Origin: Aselliscus stoliczkanus
Lineage: Eukaryota > Chordata > Mammalia > Chiroptera > Hipposideridae
Direction: 5' to 3'
NCBI GenBank assembly: GCA_033961575.1
Contig: CM066727.1
Span: 150,025,434-150,089,433 of the forward strand
DNA length: 64,000 nt
Position 1 is the stretch's first letter. The number at the start of each line of letters is the position of its first letter. Under the pieces are notes generated by a model that was not told the DNA's origin, did not search any database, and saw only the letters and a list, made by a program, of their open reading frames with translations. Made by a program: the position numbers and the translations under genes. Shown one piece after another: positions 37,360 through 48,990 of this stretch.

Positions 37360-37646
37360 AACAAAAAGGAAGCATTCGCCACTCTCCTCCTTTTTTGCCT
37401 AAAGGCCGGATGTAAATTCTCCTTTACTGGAGACACACCAGACTCTTATCAGCCCAGAGATAGCACTAGAGAAATCTGCAAATAACTTTACTCCATTAAT
37501 TTTCTTCCATCTATTTACCTTCCCACAGTTTGCCACCCTTAGAAGTCTAAAATTCTTTCCCTTTGTCCTGTCATTTCTCCATAAATTTATTGTTTTTTGT
37601 TGAAGATGCTATATTATTAGCCAGAGGTCTAAGCCATTGCTTTGAG
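37360..37646. other. Unclassified sequence between RPL21 pseudogene and SINE
   Basis: No gene or RNA was recognised. The right part may belong to the LTR-like element that continues beyond the SINE. Confidence 0.35.
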
Positions 37647-37880
37647 GGCTGGCCGAGTGGTGCAGTGGTTAAGCGCTGGCTTCGGAAGCCAGCGGACCCA
37701 GTTTGGGTCCCACATATGAGGGCCTGTGACATGGCCCTCAAAAAAAAAAACACAACCATAAGCTACTGCTTTGAGTTACTCTTTCTCCCATGTGATGTGC
37801 GCTGCATGTATTAATAAACTTTGTTTTTCTCTTGTTGATCTATCTTTTTATTACAGAGCCCCAGGTAAGAATTTAGATGA
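37540..37880 (+). mobile_element. Possible LTR remnant, split by a SINE
   Basis: gctgcatgtattaataaact followed by a T-rich stretch and a CCCAGGTAAGAA-like end resembles an LTR polyadenylation region. Family and limits are uncertain. Confidence 0.35.
37647..37750 (+). mobile_element. tRNA-SINE, form A
   Basis: Complete copy; both flanks carry gctttgag (left taagccattgctttgag, right taagctactgctttgag). Confidence 0.9.
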
Positions 37881-37899
37881 GTAGAAGTAAAGTGTTGTC

Positions 37900-38336
37900 T
37901 CCTTTACAGTGGAAACAACCCAAATGTCTATCAACAGAAAAATGGATAAACCAAATGTGTTATATCTATGAATATTATTTGCCCATAAAAAGAATGGAGC
38001 ACTCATAAATGCTACAACTTGGATGAACCTTGAAAACATTATGCTAAATGAAAGAAGCCAGTCAGAAAAGTCTTTATATTATGTGAAAGTCCATTATTAT
38101 GCAAGTCCAGAAAAGGGCTCTATAGAAATAGAAAGTAGTAGTGGTTGGTTAGGGTTGGGGGAGAGGGGTGATGGGAGGATAGGAGGGTGACAGCTAATGG
38201 GTATGGGGTTCTTTTTGAGGTGATGATAATGTCCTAAAATTGACTATGGTGATGGCTGTCAATATACTAAAAACCATTGAATTGTACATTTTAAATGGGT
38301 TAATTATATAATACATGAAATATCTCAATGTGAATG
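37900..38336 (+). mobile_element. L1 3' end (old L1M type)
   Basis: acaacccaaatgtctatcaa, tgctacaacttggatgaacc, gaattgtacattttaaatgg: the standard terminal region of old mammalian L1. Confidence 0.8.
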
Positions 38337-38670
38337 TTTTTTTTAAAGATTTTATTGGGGAATTGGGGGACAGGAACAGTGTTGGAGAATTGGGGGAGGG
38401 GACCGGCCAAGTTGTTCTTCAATCTTCATTGTGGAGGGTGCCAGTCACAACCTGGCTTCCCGACAGCAACTCGTGGCCTCTAAGCTCAAGGTGCTGTGTT
38501 CAATCTTAGTTGCAGGTGGGCGTAGCCACCATCTCACGCGGGAGTCGAATCAGCAGCCTTGTTGTTAAGAGCGCACGCCTTATCCACTGAGCCATCCAGG
38601 TGGCAGCTCAGCTCAAGGTGCCAAGTTCAGTCTTAGTTGCAGGTGGAGATAGCCTATCATCAACAGGCAA

Positions 38671-38706
<36 letters not shown>

Positions 38707-39015
38707 CTGAGCCATCCTGCCACCTGTTGGCAGCTCAACGGCAACTCAGCTCGGGCTGGCCTCGAACAGCTGTTGCTCAGAGCTTAGCTCGCACTCTTGA
38801 GCGAGCTCTTAACCAATTGAGCCACTCGGCCGGCCCTTCAACAGGCAATCTTGTTGTTACACCAGCTGAGCTGTCCTGCCACCTGTTGGCAGCTCAGCAA
38901 CAGCTCAGCTCAGGCGCAGTGTCACTGGCCAATGTGGGAATGGAACCGACGGCCCTGCTGCTCAGAGCTTGCGCTCTAAGCCAACTCTTAACCAACTGAG
39001 CCACTCGGCTGGCCC
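38337..39015 (-). mobile_element. tRNA-SINE, composite form D, interrupted by a form B
   Basis: Reversed composite SINE of about 515 bp without the insert; outer duplications ctcaatgtgaat. Contains several tRNA-like modules, and a form B copy has landed in it at 38675-38837. Confidence 0.9.
38675..38837 (-). mobile_element. tRNA-SINE, form B, nested
   Basis: Long T tail (30 bases) then reversed form B; duplications tcaacaggcaatctt on both sides show insertion into the older composite SINE. Confidence 0.95.
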
Positions 39016-39316
39016 CTCAATGTGAATTTTAAAAACAAAATGTTTTTGTTTTTGAAAAAAGTAAATTAATATTTTTGGTCAATTTCATCACAGCGTTACT
39101 TTATGTAGTGTTCCTGTTGACCTGTCTTTCCACAAACTATTATTAAGCCAGCCTATATTTGTTCATCAGTTATAAACTGGGGGGCTGAATTAATGATCTT
39201 GGCTAAGTTATTGTCATTTTAAAATTCATCCATTTTCTGGCCATTCTGTTGCCTTTTGAATTCTGTTTATGTTTCCACTGTGCAAGCTTTCTGAAAATCA
39301 GATCACTGTAATTCAA

Positions 39317-39425
39317 TTTTTTTTTTTCCTTGAGGGCAGTGTCACTGGCCCTCATTTGTGGGACCTGAACCGGTGCTGCTGGCTTCCCAAGCCAGCGCTT
39401 AACCATCGCGCCACTAGGCCGGCCC
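39317..39425 (-). mobile_element. tRNA-SINE, form A
   Basis: Reversed copy; flanked by ctgtaattcaattttt and ctgtaattcattttt. Confidence 0.9.
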
Positions 39426-39434
39426 TGTAATTCA

Positions 39435-39869
39435 TTTTTTTAAAAGATTTTATTGGGGAATTGGGGGAGGGGAACAACGTTGGGGAATCGGACAAGTTGC
39501 TGTCCTTTTGTTCTTCAGTCTAGTTGCGGAGGACGTTGCTTCACTGGCTCATGTTGGTATTGTCATTGCGTTCTTCCCAGATGAGGCAGATCGGTCGCCA
39601 GCCTTTGGATGGTCGCTAACGGTGGCTATTGGCAGCTCACGCTGGCTGCCAACCACTCACGCTGGCTGCCGGCCACTCACTGTAGCCTATGGCAGCCCAC
39701 TGCAGCAGGGGCTGCAGCCTACACCGTCGCTGGGCTCGCACAGCCCAGCTCCAGGTGGAGCTGTTGTTAGCTGTAGAGGGCAGTGTCACTGGCCCTCATA
39801 TGTGGGATCTGAACCGGGCCGCTGGCATCCCAAAACCAGCTCTTAACCAATGCACCACTTAGCTGGCCC
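39435..39869 (-). mobile_element. tRNA-SINE, form C
   Basis: Reversed copy directly after the previous SINE; followed by tgtaattgaatttttt, the third copy of the same target. Confidence 0.9.
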
Positions 39870-39998
39870 TGTAATTGAATTTTTTATTCATCATTTATTC
39901 TCAGTGCTGGATTATTTCTATTGATTCTAATCCTGTCTCCAGTTTTGCCTCCTACAATCCATTCTCTATACTGTAGTTTGTGGCGTGGTTTTCTTTTC

Positions 39999-40114
39999 CT
40001 TTTTTTTTTTTTTTTTTTTTTAGGGCAGTGTCACTGGCTCTCATATGTGGGAACCGAACCGGGGCCGCTGGCTTCCCAAGCTAGTGCTAAACCACCGTGC
40101 CACTCGGCTGGCCC
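39999..40114 (-). mobile_element. tRNA-SINE, form A
   Basis: Reversed copy with a 23-base T run. Confidence 0.9.
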
Positions 40115-40214
40115 TCCAGGTTTTTTTTTTAAACAGAAATCTTTTCAGATCACTCCTTTGCTTAAAATCTTTTAAAGAAGAAAATAAATCAGATCAGATA
40201 AAAAAAAAAAAAGT

Positions 40215-40520
40215 CTTTTAAAGGATTTTCATTGCCCTCAGGATAAAGTTCAAATTTCTTAACTGGTTTACAAGTCCCTACACTGACCTGGCCCAATCTT
40301 CCAGCTTTATCTCTTACCACTTTTCTATTTCACTTTGTGTATTTTTCACAAAATGACTTTTTTTCTCTCAGACTCCAAACATGCTGCTTTTTCTGGAACA
40401 TTTTTCCTTCAACAAATATTTATTGAGCCCATATTATATTGCCAGGCACTATTCCTGGGCTCTCATGACACTTACAGTCTAAGGAGTAACAGATAATAGA
40501 CAAGTACACATATCATTCCA
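40215..40520. mobile_element. L2-type fragments
   Basis: ttgccctcaggataaagttc ... cactgacctggcccaatctt and caacaaatatttattgagcc are characteristic of ancient L2. Confidence 0.6.
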
Positions 40521-41249
40521 ACATGAAAAAAGAATGGAACACAAGCAGAGCCCAATACAAGAAAAATTGGGATGGGTATGTGTGATGATGGTGGGGAAAT
40601 GGCAGCAGCAGTAGCAGCCTAGGTTTTGGATTTCTCAAACCCCCCACGAAAACAAAACAGAGCAACTAGTTGGCAAAACCAAAAGTTCCTGGGAAACATT
40701 TACAACAAACTAGGTGACCAGGTGTCACCACAAATTCCAAAGTACAAGTAGTGGGAGCAAACCACCAGGAGCCACAGGACCTACTTGTTATGGGGCTCTA
40801 TGAGGGAGAGAACAGAGGAAGCAACCAGGATGTCAGAGATATTTGAGAACACAAGAAACTTCAAATAACCAATAGGAAACATGGCAGGCCAATCTGACAA
40901 CAGCTGAAACTAAGGGAAATTTTGACTTCTCCAGTAACAGGTGTAGGCAAGGGCCCACACATGCCAGTAAGGCCTAAATAGGTTGGAACAACCTCACTCC
41001 TTTGAACTCTCCAAACTGACCATCAGGGGCTCCTTTCAACACAGGTCCCATACTGAAGAAAAATTGCTGAGAGAGGTATCAAAATGAGCAGGACAGGGGC
41101 AATAGAGACAAAGGAAGAGGAGATCCAGATAAAAATGGGGTAGGGATCAAGAACTAGGAAATCTCAGAGAGCAAGCCACTACCCAAAAGCAACAGAACAG
41201 GAAGCTACACCAAGATAGAAAAGCTAACTGAACAAATCTTCCTTCACCA

Positions 41250-41417
41250 TTTTTTTTTTAATTTAATTAATTTTTTATTTTTTTAGCTGAGCCATCCTGT
41301 CACCTGTTGGCAGCTCAGTGGCAGTTCAGCTCAGGCTGGGCATCGAACTGCTGTTGCTCAGAGCTCAGATTGCACTCTTGAGCGAGCTCTTAACCAACTG
41401 AGCCTCTCGGCAGGCCC
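41250..41417 (-). mobile_element. tRNA-SINE, form B
   Basis: Reversed copy; flanks gaacaaatcttcc / gaacaaatccttcc. Confidence 0.9.
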
Positions 41418-41636
41418 TCTCGAACAAATCCTTCCAAAAAGTTAAATTAAGGTAAAATGAACAACAGAAAGTATCAAGTTAAATCCTATACAAAGTTACT
41501 GTAAGAAAAAAAAAGGAATAAGGAACAGGAAAACATCCTTACAGACAAAGAAAGCATGCCAGAGAGACATGTTCACAAACTAGATGGAAATTAGAACATT
41601 GTATTTAAAAATGAGTTAAAAGACATTAAGTAAGTG

Positions 41637-41789
41637 AGGGCTGGCCGAGTGGCTCAGTTGGTTAAGAGCTCGCTTAAGAGTGTGAGCTGAGCTCTGAGCA
41701 ACAGCAGTTCGATGCCCAGCCCAAGCTGAGTTGCCATTGAGCTGCCAACAGGTGGCAGGATGGCTCAGCTAAAAAAAAAAAAAAAAAAA
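41637..41789 (+). mobile_element. tRNA-SINE, form B
   Basis: Complete copy; flanks agacattaagtaagtg / agacattaactaagtg. Confidence 0.93.
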
Positions 41790-41988
41790 GACATTAACTA
41801 AGTGATATGAGAAATGAAAGAATAACACAAATCAGGATGGCAAAAAACTCAAAGATGTTTGAAGTGATAGAACTCATGGAAAGGAACACAAGAGCAAATA
41901 AACACAATAGTGCCTCAGCAGAAATTAAAGATGAAAATGATGAAAATGGAAAAATGTTAAAGTAAGAGGATTTGAGAGAAAATGACAA

Positions 41989-42235
41989 TTTTTTTTTTTT
42001 TTTAAGAGGGCAATGTCACTGGCCCTCATGTGTGGGATCCGAACCGGGGCCGCTGGCTTCCTGAGCCAGCTCTTTTTGTTTTGTTTTGTTTTTTGTTTTT
42101 TTGAGGGCAGTGTCACTGGCCCTTACATGTGGGACCGAACCAGGGCCGCTGGCTTCCCAAGCCAGTGCTTAACCACTGCGCCACTCAGCCGGCCCTCCGA
42201 GCCAGCTCTTAACCACCACGCCACTTGGCTGGCCC
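41989..42235 (-). mobile_element. tRNA-SINE, form A, interrupted by another form A
   Basis: The outer copy is split; the inner copy occupies 42075-42198 and is flanked by gagccagctctt (42063-42074 and 42199-42210). Confidence 0.93.
42075..42198 (-). mobile_element. tRNA-SINE, form A, nested
   Basis: Inner copy with a TTTTG-rich tail, inserted in the same orientation as its host SINE. Confidence 0.93.
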
Positions 42236-42529
42236 AGAAAGTGACAAACATTAAAGAGAGACAAGGAAGATATAAAAATCCTTGGATTTCATATTCTTTT
42301 TCTTAGGTAACTTTTTTGACTGTCTTCAGGGACTCCATTAATATTAATAGATTAATAGAAATCGCTGAAAAAGAAAATCAATGCAAAGGAACAGAAAAAA
42401 TACCCAAAAACTTTCTTGGAATTAAAAAATTTTCAAAACTACACAGTAAAAGAATATAGAAGGAAACTAAAAATATTGACCTAAAATGATTAACACCATG
42501 ATATATTCTAATAAAATTATTAGATTTTA

Positions 42530-42635
42530 GGGCCAGCCGAGTGGTGTGGTGGTTAAGCGCTGGCTTGGGAAGCCAGCAGCCCCGGTTCGGGTCCCACATG
42601 TGAGGGCCAGTGACATGCCCTCAAAAAAAAAAAAA
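42530..42635 (+). mobile_element. tRNA-SINE, form A
   Basis: Complete copy; flanks attattagatttta on both sides. Confidence 0.93.
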
Positions 42636-43109
42636 TTATTAGATTTTAAAGAAAATTTTTCCTTTGACCAGACAAAAAGAATATGTGATTCATACAGGAC
42701 AAATCAGATAATTGTCAGAGTTTTTGACAGCAATACTTTATGCAATAAGAAAATGAAGTTGATATATTTTAAATAATCAATAGAAGAACATGTGAACCAA
42801 AGCAAACTAACCTTCAACTATAATAGACACAGACAAATCGTTATCAACAGACAGGAACTCAGGGAATATTGTTCCCATGAGCCCTTCCTAAGAAACACAC
42901 TAGAGAATGCACTTCAGACAACCAAACTGCCCAAAGAAACATCACATAAGGGCTATGAGTGAGCGCTGCATATTAGTTACTTATAGAACTAAGACTAAAT
43001 GAAGGTTAAAAGAGAGAGTATAGTATGTAATGGCCATATAATCTGACGATGTAGATATTATAGTTATAAAAAATGGGCAGAGAATGGGGATAGCATTTAT
43101 AAAAAAAAA

Positions 43110-43550
43110 TTGAATTCGGAATACATTCAAAAGATGTTTATTGACAGGCAAGTTCAAGGTACTGGAGATACTGTGTTAAACAAACATTTCTGAGGCTTCT
43201 GACCTCAAAAAGTTTACAATCTTTTTGCAAAAAGAAACTATATATTAAACAGTAGTGATAGCAGCCATTTGTATTTCATTTTTTGTTGCTCCCTCAGGCT
43301 GCACACATGGCTAATTCCTTCTCATTTGGGGGCAGCAGTCAAGACAATGTCATTCCCAGAAGCACTCTATGATACCTCCAAACAAGAGTAATGCTCCTGC
43401 TCTGCTCTCACATTGCACCTACCCTATCATTGGTGTCCTTTTATGGTTACCTATGGTTTAATTGTCTCTTTCCAGGTAGATTGTAAGCTCTTTGAGAGCA
43501 GAGACCATATTTATGTTTAGCACTATATCCCCAGTACCTGGGCCTTCAAT
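43110..43550 (+). mobile_element. L2 fragments
   Basis: gatgtttattgacaggcaag ... ctcaaaaagtttacaatct and later gtagattgtaagctctttga ... atccccagtacctgg follow the L2 3' consensus. Confidence 0.65.
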
Positions 43551-43553
43551 AGA

Positions 43554-44183
43554 TTTTTTTTCTTCAAAGATTTATTGGGGAATTGGGGGAGGGTACAGTG
43601 TTGGGGAATTGGGGAAGGGGAACAGACAAGTTGTGTGGAGGATGTCGCTCCACACTGGTCCATGTTGGTATTATCATTGCGCTCTTCCCAGGCGAGGCAG
43701 TCACTCCACGGCCATTGGACAGCCACTCATGGCGGCTCATGGCAACTCATGCCAGCTGCCGGCCACTCATGCTGGGTGCCAGCCTCTCGTGGTAGCTCAT
43801 GGCAGCCCACTGCAGCAGGGGCTGCAGCCTACTCCCTCACAATGACTCACAGCAGCCCAACTCCAGATTGAGCTGTTGTTCACCATCTTAGCTGTAGAGG
43901 GCACAGCGTCACTGGCCCTCATGTAGGATCTGAACTGGGGCTCTGCTGCTCAGAGCCAGCGCTCCCAAGCCAACTCTTTTTTTTTTTTTTTTTTTTTTTT
44001 TTGCAGAACTTTCCGGAAAGTTTATTATCGGTAACAACCCCAAATTCTCTAGACTGCCCGCAGTGGCTCAGAGCCTATAAACTCACTCGGCACGTGAGCC
44101 AGCCCCCTGCCCCCTTCCTCCCTGCAGGGCCTCAGCCGCAGCGCCCCAATGCAACTCTTAACCAACACACCACACGGCTGGCC
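43554..44183 (-). mobile_element. tRNA-SINE, form C, interrupted by an mRNA retrocopy
   Basis: Reversed form C; its head is split at caactctt by a polyadenylated insert (43979-44151). The remainder continues aaccaacacaccacacggctg. Confidence 0.88.
43979..44151 (-). pseudogene. 5'-truncated processed retrocopy of an unidentified mRNA
   Basis: On the minus strand: ~149 bases of GC-rich then mixed sequence, an AATAAA (44021-44026), then a 24-base A tail (plus-strand T run 43979-44002). Flanked by duplications caactctt at 43971-43978 and 44152-44159. This is the hallmark of L1-driven retroposition of the 3' end of a cellular transcript. I do not recognise the parent gene; the fragment is probably 3' UTR. 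Confidence 0.75.
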
Positions 44184-44200
44184 ATATATTTATATATATA

Positions 44201-44650
44201 TTTTAAAAATTTTATTGGGGAATTGGGGGAGGGGAACAGACAAGTTGCTGTCCCTTTTTTTTTGTCCTTCAGTCTAGTTGTAAAGGACGTTGCTTCACTG
44301 GCCCATGTTGGCATTGTGATCATTACATTCTTCCCGGCTGAGGCAGTCCGTCACCAGTCATTGGAAGGCCACTCACAGTGGCTCAAGGCAGCTCACACCA
44401 GTTGCCGGCTGCTCACGCTGGCTGCTAGCCACTCACGGTAGCTCATGGCAGTCCACTGCAGCAGGGGCTGCAGCCTACACCATCACTGGCGACTCACGGG
44501 AGCCCAGCTCTGCTTTGAGCTGTAGTTCACCATCTTAGCTGTACAGGGCACAGCGTCACTGGCCCTCGTGTGGGATCCAAAACGGGGTCCTGCTGCTCAG
44601 AGCTGGCGTCCCAAGCCAATACCTAACCAACGTGCCACTCTTCCAGCCCC
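44201..44650 (-). mobile_element. tRNA-SINE, form C
   Basis: Reversed copy, about 450 bp, ending cgtgccactcttccagcccc. Confidence 0.9.
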
Positions 44651-44954
44651 CAACAGATATTTTTTTGAATGAATGACTTAATCAATCAATCAACTAATCA
44701 GCATTTTAGGGGTTGAAGATACAAAGATATATAAACAATGGACCCTGCCATAAAATGCTCATAGCGTAATGGAGGAGCGGGCTGGTAAATAGACCCAATA
44801 ATTTCTATGAAGTGCAGTAAATGATGTTACAGTACCATACAGGCACAAAAGAAGGACTGGCTATCTGTTTCTGCAGGGAACAGGGTCTGAGAAGGTTTCA
44901 GGGTGAATGTAGTGCTTGAATTAGGCTGACCAGGATAGATTCCAGGACAGAGGT

Positions 44955-45900
44955 TTATGGTTTTTATAGGCAGATTAATGGCCCCTGAAAGATGTACAAA
45001 TCCTAATCCATGAAACCTTTGAATATGTTACCTTACATGGCAAAAGGGACTTGGCAGATGTGATTAAGTTGAGAATATTGAGATGGGAAGATTTTCCTGT
45101 GTTATCTGGATTGGCCTAATGAAATCACAAGAGTCCTTATAAAAGGGAGACACGACTGTTAGGGGAATTTGAAGATGTTATGCTGCTGACTTTGAAGATG
45201 GAAGACGAGGGCACATACCCAGGAATGCAGATAGCTTCTAGCAGCTGGAAAAGGGAAGGAAACAGATTCTCCCCTAGAACCTCCAGAAGGAACTCAGTTC
45301 TGCCGACATCTTGATTTTAGCACTGTAAGATCCATTTCAGACTTCCGACCTCTAGAACCGTAAGATATAAAATTTGTGTTGTGGGGCCGGCCGAGTGGCG
45401 CATTGGTTAAGCGCTAGTTTTGGGATGCCAGCGGCCCCGGTTCGGATCCCACATGAGGGCCAGTGACACTGCCCTCTACAGCTAACAACAGCTCCACCTG
45501 GAGCTGGGCTGTGCAAGCCCCGGTGATGGTGTGGGCTGCAGCCCCTGCTGCAGTGGGCTGCCATAGGCTGCAGTGAGTGGCCCACAGCCAGCGTGAGCAG
45601 CTGGCAGCCAAGCGTGAGCTGCCAATAGCCGCGATGAGCGACATCCAGAGGCCAGCGACTGATCTGCCTCATCCGGGAAAAGCACAATGACGATACCAAC
45701 AGTGAAGCAACATCCTCCGCAACTAAACTGAAGAACAAGAGGACGGCAACTTGTCTGTTCCCCTTCCCCGATTCCCCAACGCTGTTCCCCTCCACCAATT
45801 CCCCAATAAAATCTTTAAAAAAAAAAAAAAATTTGTGTTGTGTTAAGCCACTGAGTTAGTGATAATTTGTTATAGCAACCGTAGGGAACTAACACAACAG
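44955..45900 (+). mobile_element. MaLR/ERVL-type LTR (MLT1-like), interrupted by a SINE
   Basis: aatggcccctgaaagatgta, gttaccttacatggcaaaag, agtccttataaaagggagac, gacctctagaaccgtaagat, ttaagccactgagttagtga and ggaactaacacaac follow an ancient mammalian LTR layout. A form C SINE sits at 45382-45828. Confidence 0.65.
45382..45828 (+). mobile_element. tRNA-SINE, form C
   Basis: Complete copy; perfect 13-bp duplications aaatttgtgttgt at 45369-45381 and 45829-45841. Confidence 0.95.
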
Positions 45901-45904
45901 CCCA

Positions 45905-46475
45905 CCACCTGAGACCTTCCTACACGCCCTCATACATGCATTCATTTCCTCGGTGCCATGCATTGTTCTAAACACCGAGGACACAGCCATTAAATGAGAG
46001 ACAGTCTCCTGCCCTTGAGGAGCTTACATTCTAAGGAGGTTAGACAGTCAACAGACAACTCAGGAAATAACTTCAATATGTAGTGGCCCGAAGAAAACAA
46101 AACAAGTCACTGGGAAAGTGATTGTTCCTGTGCATGGGGAAAGCTACTTAAGATAGGTAGTCAGGGAGGGTTCTCTGAGGCGACATTGCACCAAGCCTTG
46201 AATGATAAGAAGCCAGTTGTGTGTTGATCTGAGGGAAGAGCATTCCTGGCAGAGCAACCAGCAAAGACACAGGCCCTGAGGGAGGAATGAGCTTCGAGTG
46301 TCTGAGGGATAGAATGGAGGCCCAGAGGCTACAGCAGAGAGAAAAATGGGTAGGAGGTTGAGGGGAAGGGAGAAGCCAGGTCAAGCAGAGGCTTGTATCC
46401 ACAGTAAGGTGTTGGGATTTTATATTAATTACAGAAGGAGGCCATTGGAAGGATTTCAGTGGTGGAGTAACAGCA
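45905..46475 (+). mobile_element. L2-like ancient LINE segment
   Basis: cttgaggagcttacattcta, gtcagggagggttctctgag, gaagagcattcctggcagag and aaagacacaggccctgaggg match a widespread old mammalian repeat that I place in L2 by memory. Confidence 0.55.
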
Positions 46476-46479
46476 TTGG

Positions 46480-46617
46480 ATTTATTTATTTATTTGTTTG
46501 TTTGTTTGTTTGTTTGTTTGTTTGAGGGCAGTGTCACTGGTCCTCATATGTGGGACCCGAATCGGGGCCGCTGGCTTCCCAAGCCAGCGCTTAACCACCA
46601 TGCCACTCTGCCGGCCC
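46480..46617 (-). mobile_element. tRNA-SINE, form A, with (TTTG)n/(TTTA)n tail
   Basis: Simple repeat 46480-46523 followed by reversed form A to cactctgccggccc. Confidence 0.9.
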
Positions 46618-46619
46618 GC

Positions 46620-47338
46620 AAATGCATTTTTAATTGTTTTTTAAAATGAGAATTTAGAAAAGTTACCAGGAATGTATCCTGCCTATAGAGTCATAAAGGA
46701 TGTATTGTATTTATACAGAAAAGATGATCTTTCCTAGATAAAAATCATCCCTAGAGTAGAGAGGGGCAATTTATTACTTCAGCCCTAATTCTGTGCTGAT
46801 TAAACAATCTTAGTTTTATACTTTGGTCTCCTGAATTAACTTACTCAGCAGGAGGGACTGTCCAAAGACAACAACTGGTGTTAATTCTTTTGTAAAGCAC
46901 AGGTGTCTTTAGATATACACCGATTGTCACCTAGGCTTTAGAAGGCAGCTGGACAGAGAATAAAGATGAAATTTGGAATTAGGCAGGTCCAATCTAGGCT
47001 TTGCAATTTAGTTTTGTTTGAAAACATAGAAATGGCAAAAAAAAACAAAAAACAATAACAAACAAATGATGATATAGAAATGGGGGATCAGGAGTGACCA
47101 GAAAACCATGAACTTCATACAGAAGGCAGAGAATATTTGGACTATGCTAGAGTTAGGAGGTAAAGGCACTGCAGGCTGGTGGCAATGAGGCTGCATGTCA
47201 GGCTAATGGAACAGAGGGGTGGGGATGGAACATGCTAATGGAACAGAGGATCTGTGCCGCAGAATTCTAAGCCCCTGTGGTCAGTGGCCATTCTGGATGA
47301 ATAACATAGGGGTTTTCAACTTTTCTATGATCAGCTTT
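46620..47338. other. No recognised feature
   Basis: A 0.7 kb stretch of mixed sequence with no gene, RNA or clear young repeat. Confidence 0.4.
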
Positions 47339-47356
47339 CAACACCAGTGCTTTTGC

Positions 47357-47478
47357 TGTTGTTTTTTTTTTTTTTGAGGGCAGTGTCCCTCATATGACTG
47401 GCCCTCATATGTGGGACCAAACCGGGGCCGCTGGCTTCCTAAGCCAGCGCTTTAACACCACGCCACTCGGCCGGCCCG
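47357..47478 (-). mobile_element. tRNA-SINE, form A
   Basis: Reversed copy with a small internal duplication (ccctcatatgactggccctcatatg). Long 18-bp target duplications caacaccagtgcttttgc at 47339-47356 and 47479-47496. Confidence 0.95.
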
Positions 47479-47521
47479 CAACACCAGTGCTTTTGCACAT
47501 TATATATTTGCACTCTCAACC

Positions 47522-47523
<2 letters not shown>

Positions 47524-47557
<34 letters not shown>

Positions 47558-47648
47558 GGGCAGTGTCACTGGCCCTCACATGTGGGATCCGAACCAGGGC
47601 CGCCGGCATCCCAAGCCCGCCCTTAACCGCCGCGCCACTCAACCGGCC
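47524..47648 (-). mobile_element. tRNA-SINE, form A
   Basis: Reversed copy with a ~31-base T tail; duplications ctctcaaccac. Confidence 0.95.
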
Positions 47649-47680
47649 CTCTCAACCACCTTTTTAAAAGTCAATCGGGG

Positions 47681-47787
47681 GCCGGCCCGAGCGGCATGGT
47701 GGTTAGGCGCTGGCTTGGGAAGCCAGCATCTCTGGTTCCTGTCCCACATATGAGGGCCAGTGACACTGTCCTCAAAAAAAAAAAAAA
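47681..47787 (+). mobile_element. tRNA-SINE, form A
   Basis: Complete copy between the first two of three aaaagtcaatcgggg-type target copies. Confidence 0.93.
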
Positions 47788-47802
47788 AAAAGTCAATCGG
47801 GG

Positions 47803-47894
47803 AGGGTGACCAGCCAAGTGGCGCATTGGTTGGGAGCTGGCTTGGGACGCCAGTGGCCCCAGCTTGGATCCCACATGTGAGGGCCGGTGACACT

Positions 47895-47925
<31 letters not shown>
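47803..47925 (+). mobile_element. tRNA-SINE, form A
   Basis: Complete copy with a ~28-base A tail, between the second and third (aaaagtcagtgg) target copies. Confidence 0.93.
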
Positions 47926-47932
<7 letters not shown>

Positions 47933-48499
47933 AGTGGAGTTGTTTTTGTTTCTTTCCATATTTTTCAAACTGTGCTCATGAGAACCCTGGAGGTGTTTCA
48001 GGAGCTTTTTTAGGGTAGGAAGGATAAGGGGAAGGGTGTGAGCACCCCATAGAGACACATACATTCTGTTTCAGCAAACTTGAATTTGAACTTGTTAATG
48101 TTGAAGTTCTGAGAGACACTCACTTGAGAAAAGATTCTGTCACTTAAAAAATGGAAAATCATAGTTTCATTGCATTTTGCAATTTTATAAGATTTTATAA
48201 GAATTAGTGGAAAACAGAAAAATAGAAGTCCTGATCAAGGGATGGAAAATAAACAGATATAGAGAAAGAGCAGTGGGTTTTCAGCCTCAGTGGAAGTTAG
48301 GACAGTAAATTGCTTTTAGTGTAAAGGGTAGGCTCAATATTGAAGGGAATGTTTGAAATGCTAGGAATGTGTCATTAAAGATTGGATCTAAAAAAAGAGA
48401 TGTATGAGGAATTGAGATATGAGGAAATGAGATGATTGTAAGTGTCTAGCAGATAATTTTAATAAGTATGTTACTGTGTACTTTGTGTGTGCACTTAAT

Positions 48500-48715
48500 T
48501 TACTGTGCATTTACTGTGTGCCAGCTGCTATACTAACTGCCTTGTATATATTACCACATTTATTCTTCACAACACCATGAAGAATTTACTATTAGTACCC
48601 ACATTTTACAGATTAGGACACTGGATCACCAAAAGGTTAAATAACTTGACAATGTAATACAGACAGTACATTTTAGGATTTGAACCCAGGCAGTCTTGAC
48701 TCGAATTTACACCTT
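48500..48715 (+). mobile_element. MIR fragment
   Basis: tttactgtgtgccagctgct ... cattttacagattaggacac ... ggatttgaacccaggcagtc. Confidence 0.75.
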
Positions 48716-48945
48716 CAGTGATTTGTCTAGTTTTCTGACCCAAAGTGTGTCTAGTTTGACACAGAGTAAGCTCTCAAAAATTGAGTTTTTCTATACAATA
48801 TTGCTGAGAGTAATTAAAGAAGACTTAAATAAATGGAGAGATATACTGTGTTTATGGATGAAAAGATTCAATATTGTTAAGGTGTCAAATTCTCTTCAAA
48901 TTGATCTATGTAGTCAATGCAATCCTAATCAAAATCCCAGCAGGC

Positions 48946-48990
48946 CTTGTTTTGTTTTGTTTTGTTTTGTTTTGTTTTGTTTTGTTTTAG
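48946..48990. repeat. (TTTTG)n simple repeat
   Basis: Eight to nine TTTTG units within the L1 segment. Confidence 0.95.

Larger units (their letters stand above)
40590..43080 (+). mobile_element. HAL1/L1-related element, interrupted by SINEs
   Basis: A-rich sequence starting near gcagcagcagtagcagccta and continuing through an ORF1-like region (about 41780-41980, gatatgagaaatgaaagaat ... ggatggcaaaaaactcaaag) resembles HAL1, the ORF1-only L1 relative. Four SINEs break it, one of them nested inside another. No frame is open. Confidence 0.5.

Noticed and set aside
45382..45480. tRNA-like heads with A and B boxes as candidate tRNA genes
   Set aside because: The heads cannot form a full cloverleaf with an acceptor stem and are followed by SINE bodies and A tails with target duplications.
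47357..47925. Regularly spaced similar repeats resembling a CRISPR array
   Set aside because: They are SINE copies in mixed orientation with target duplications in a vertebrate genome.
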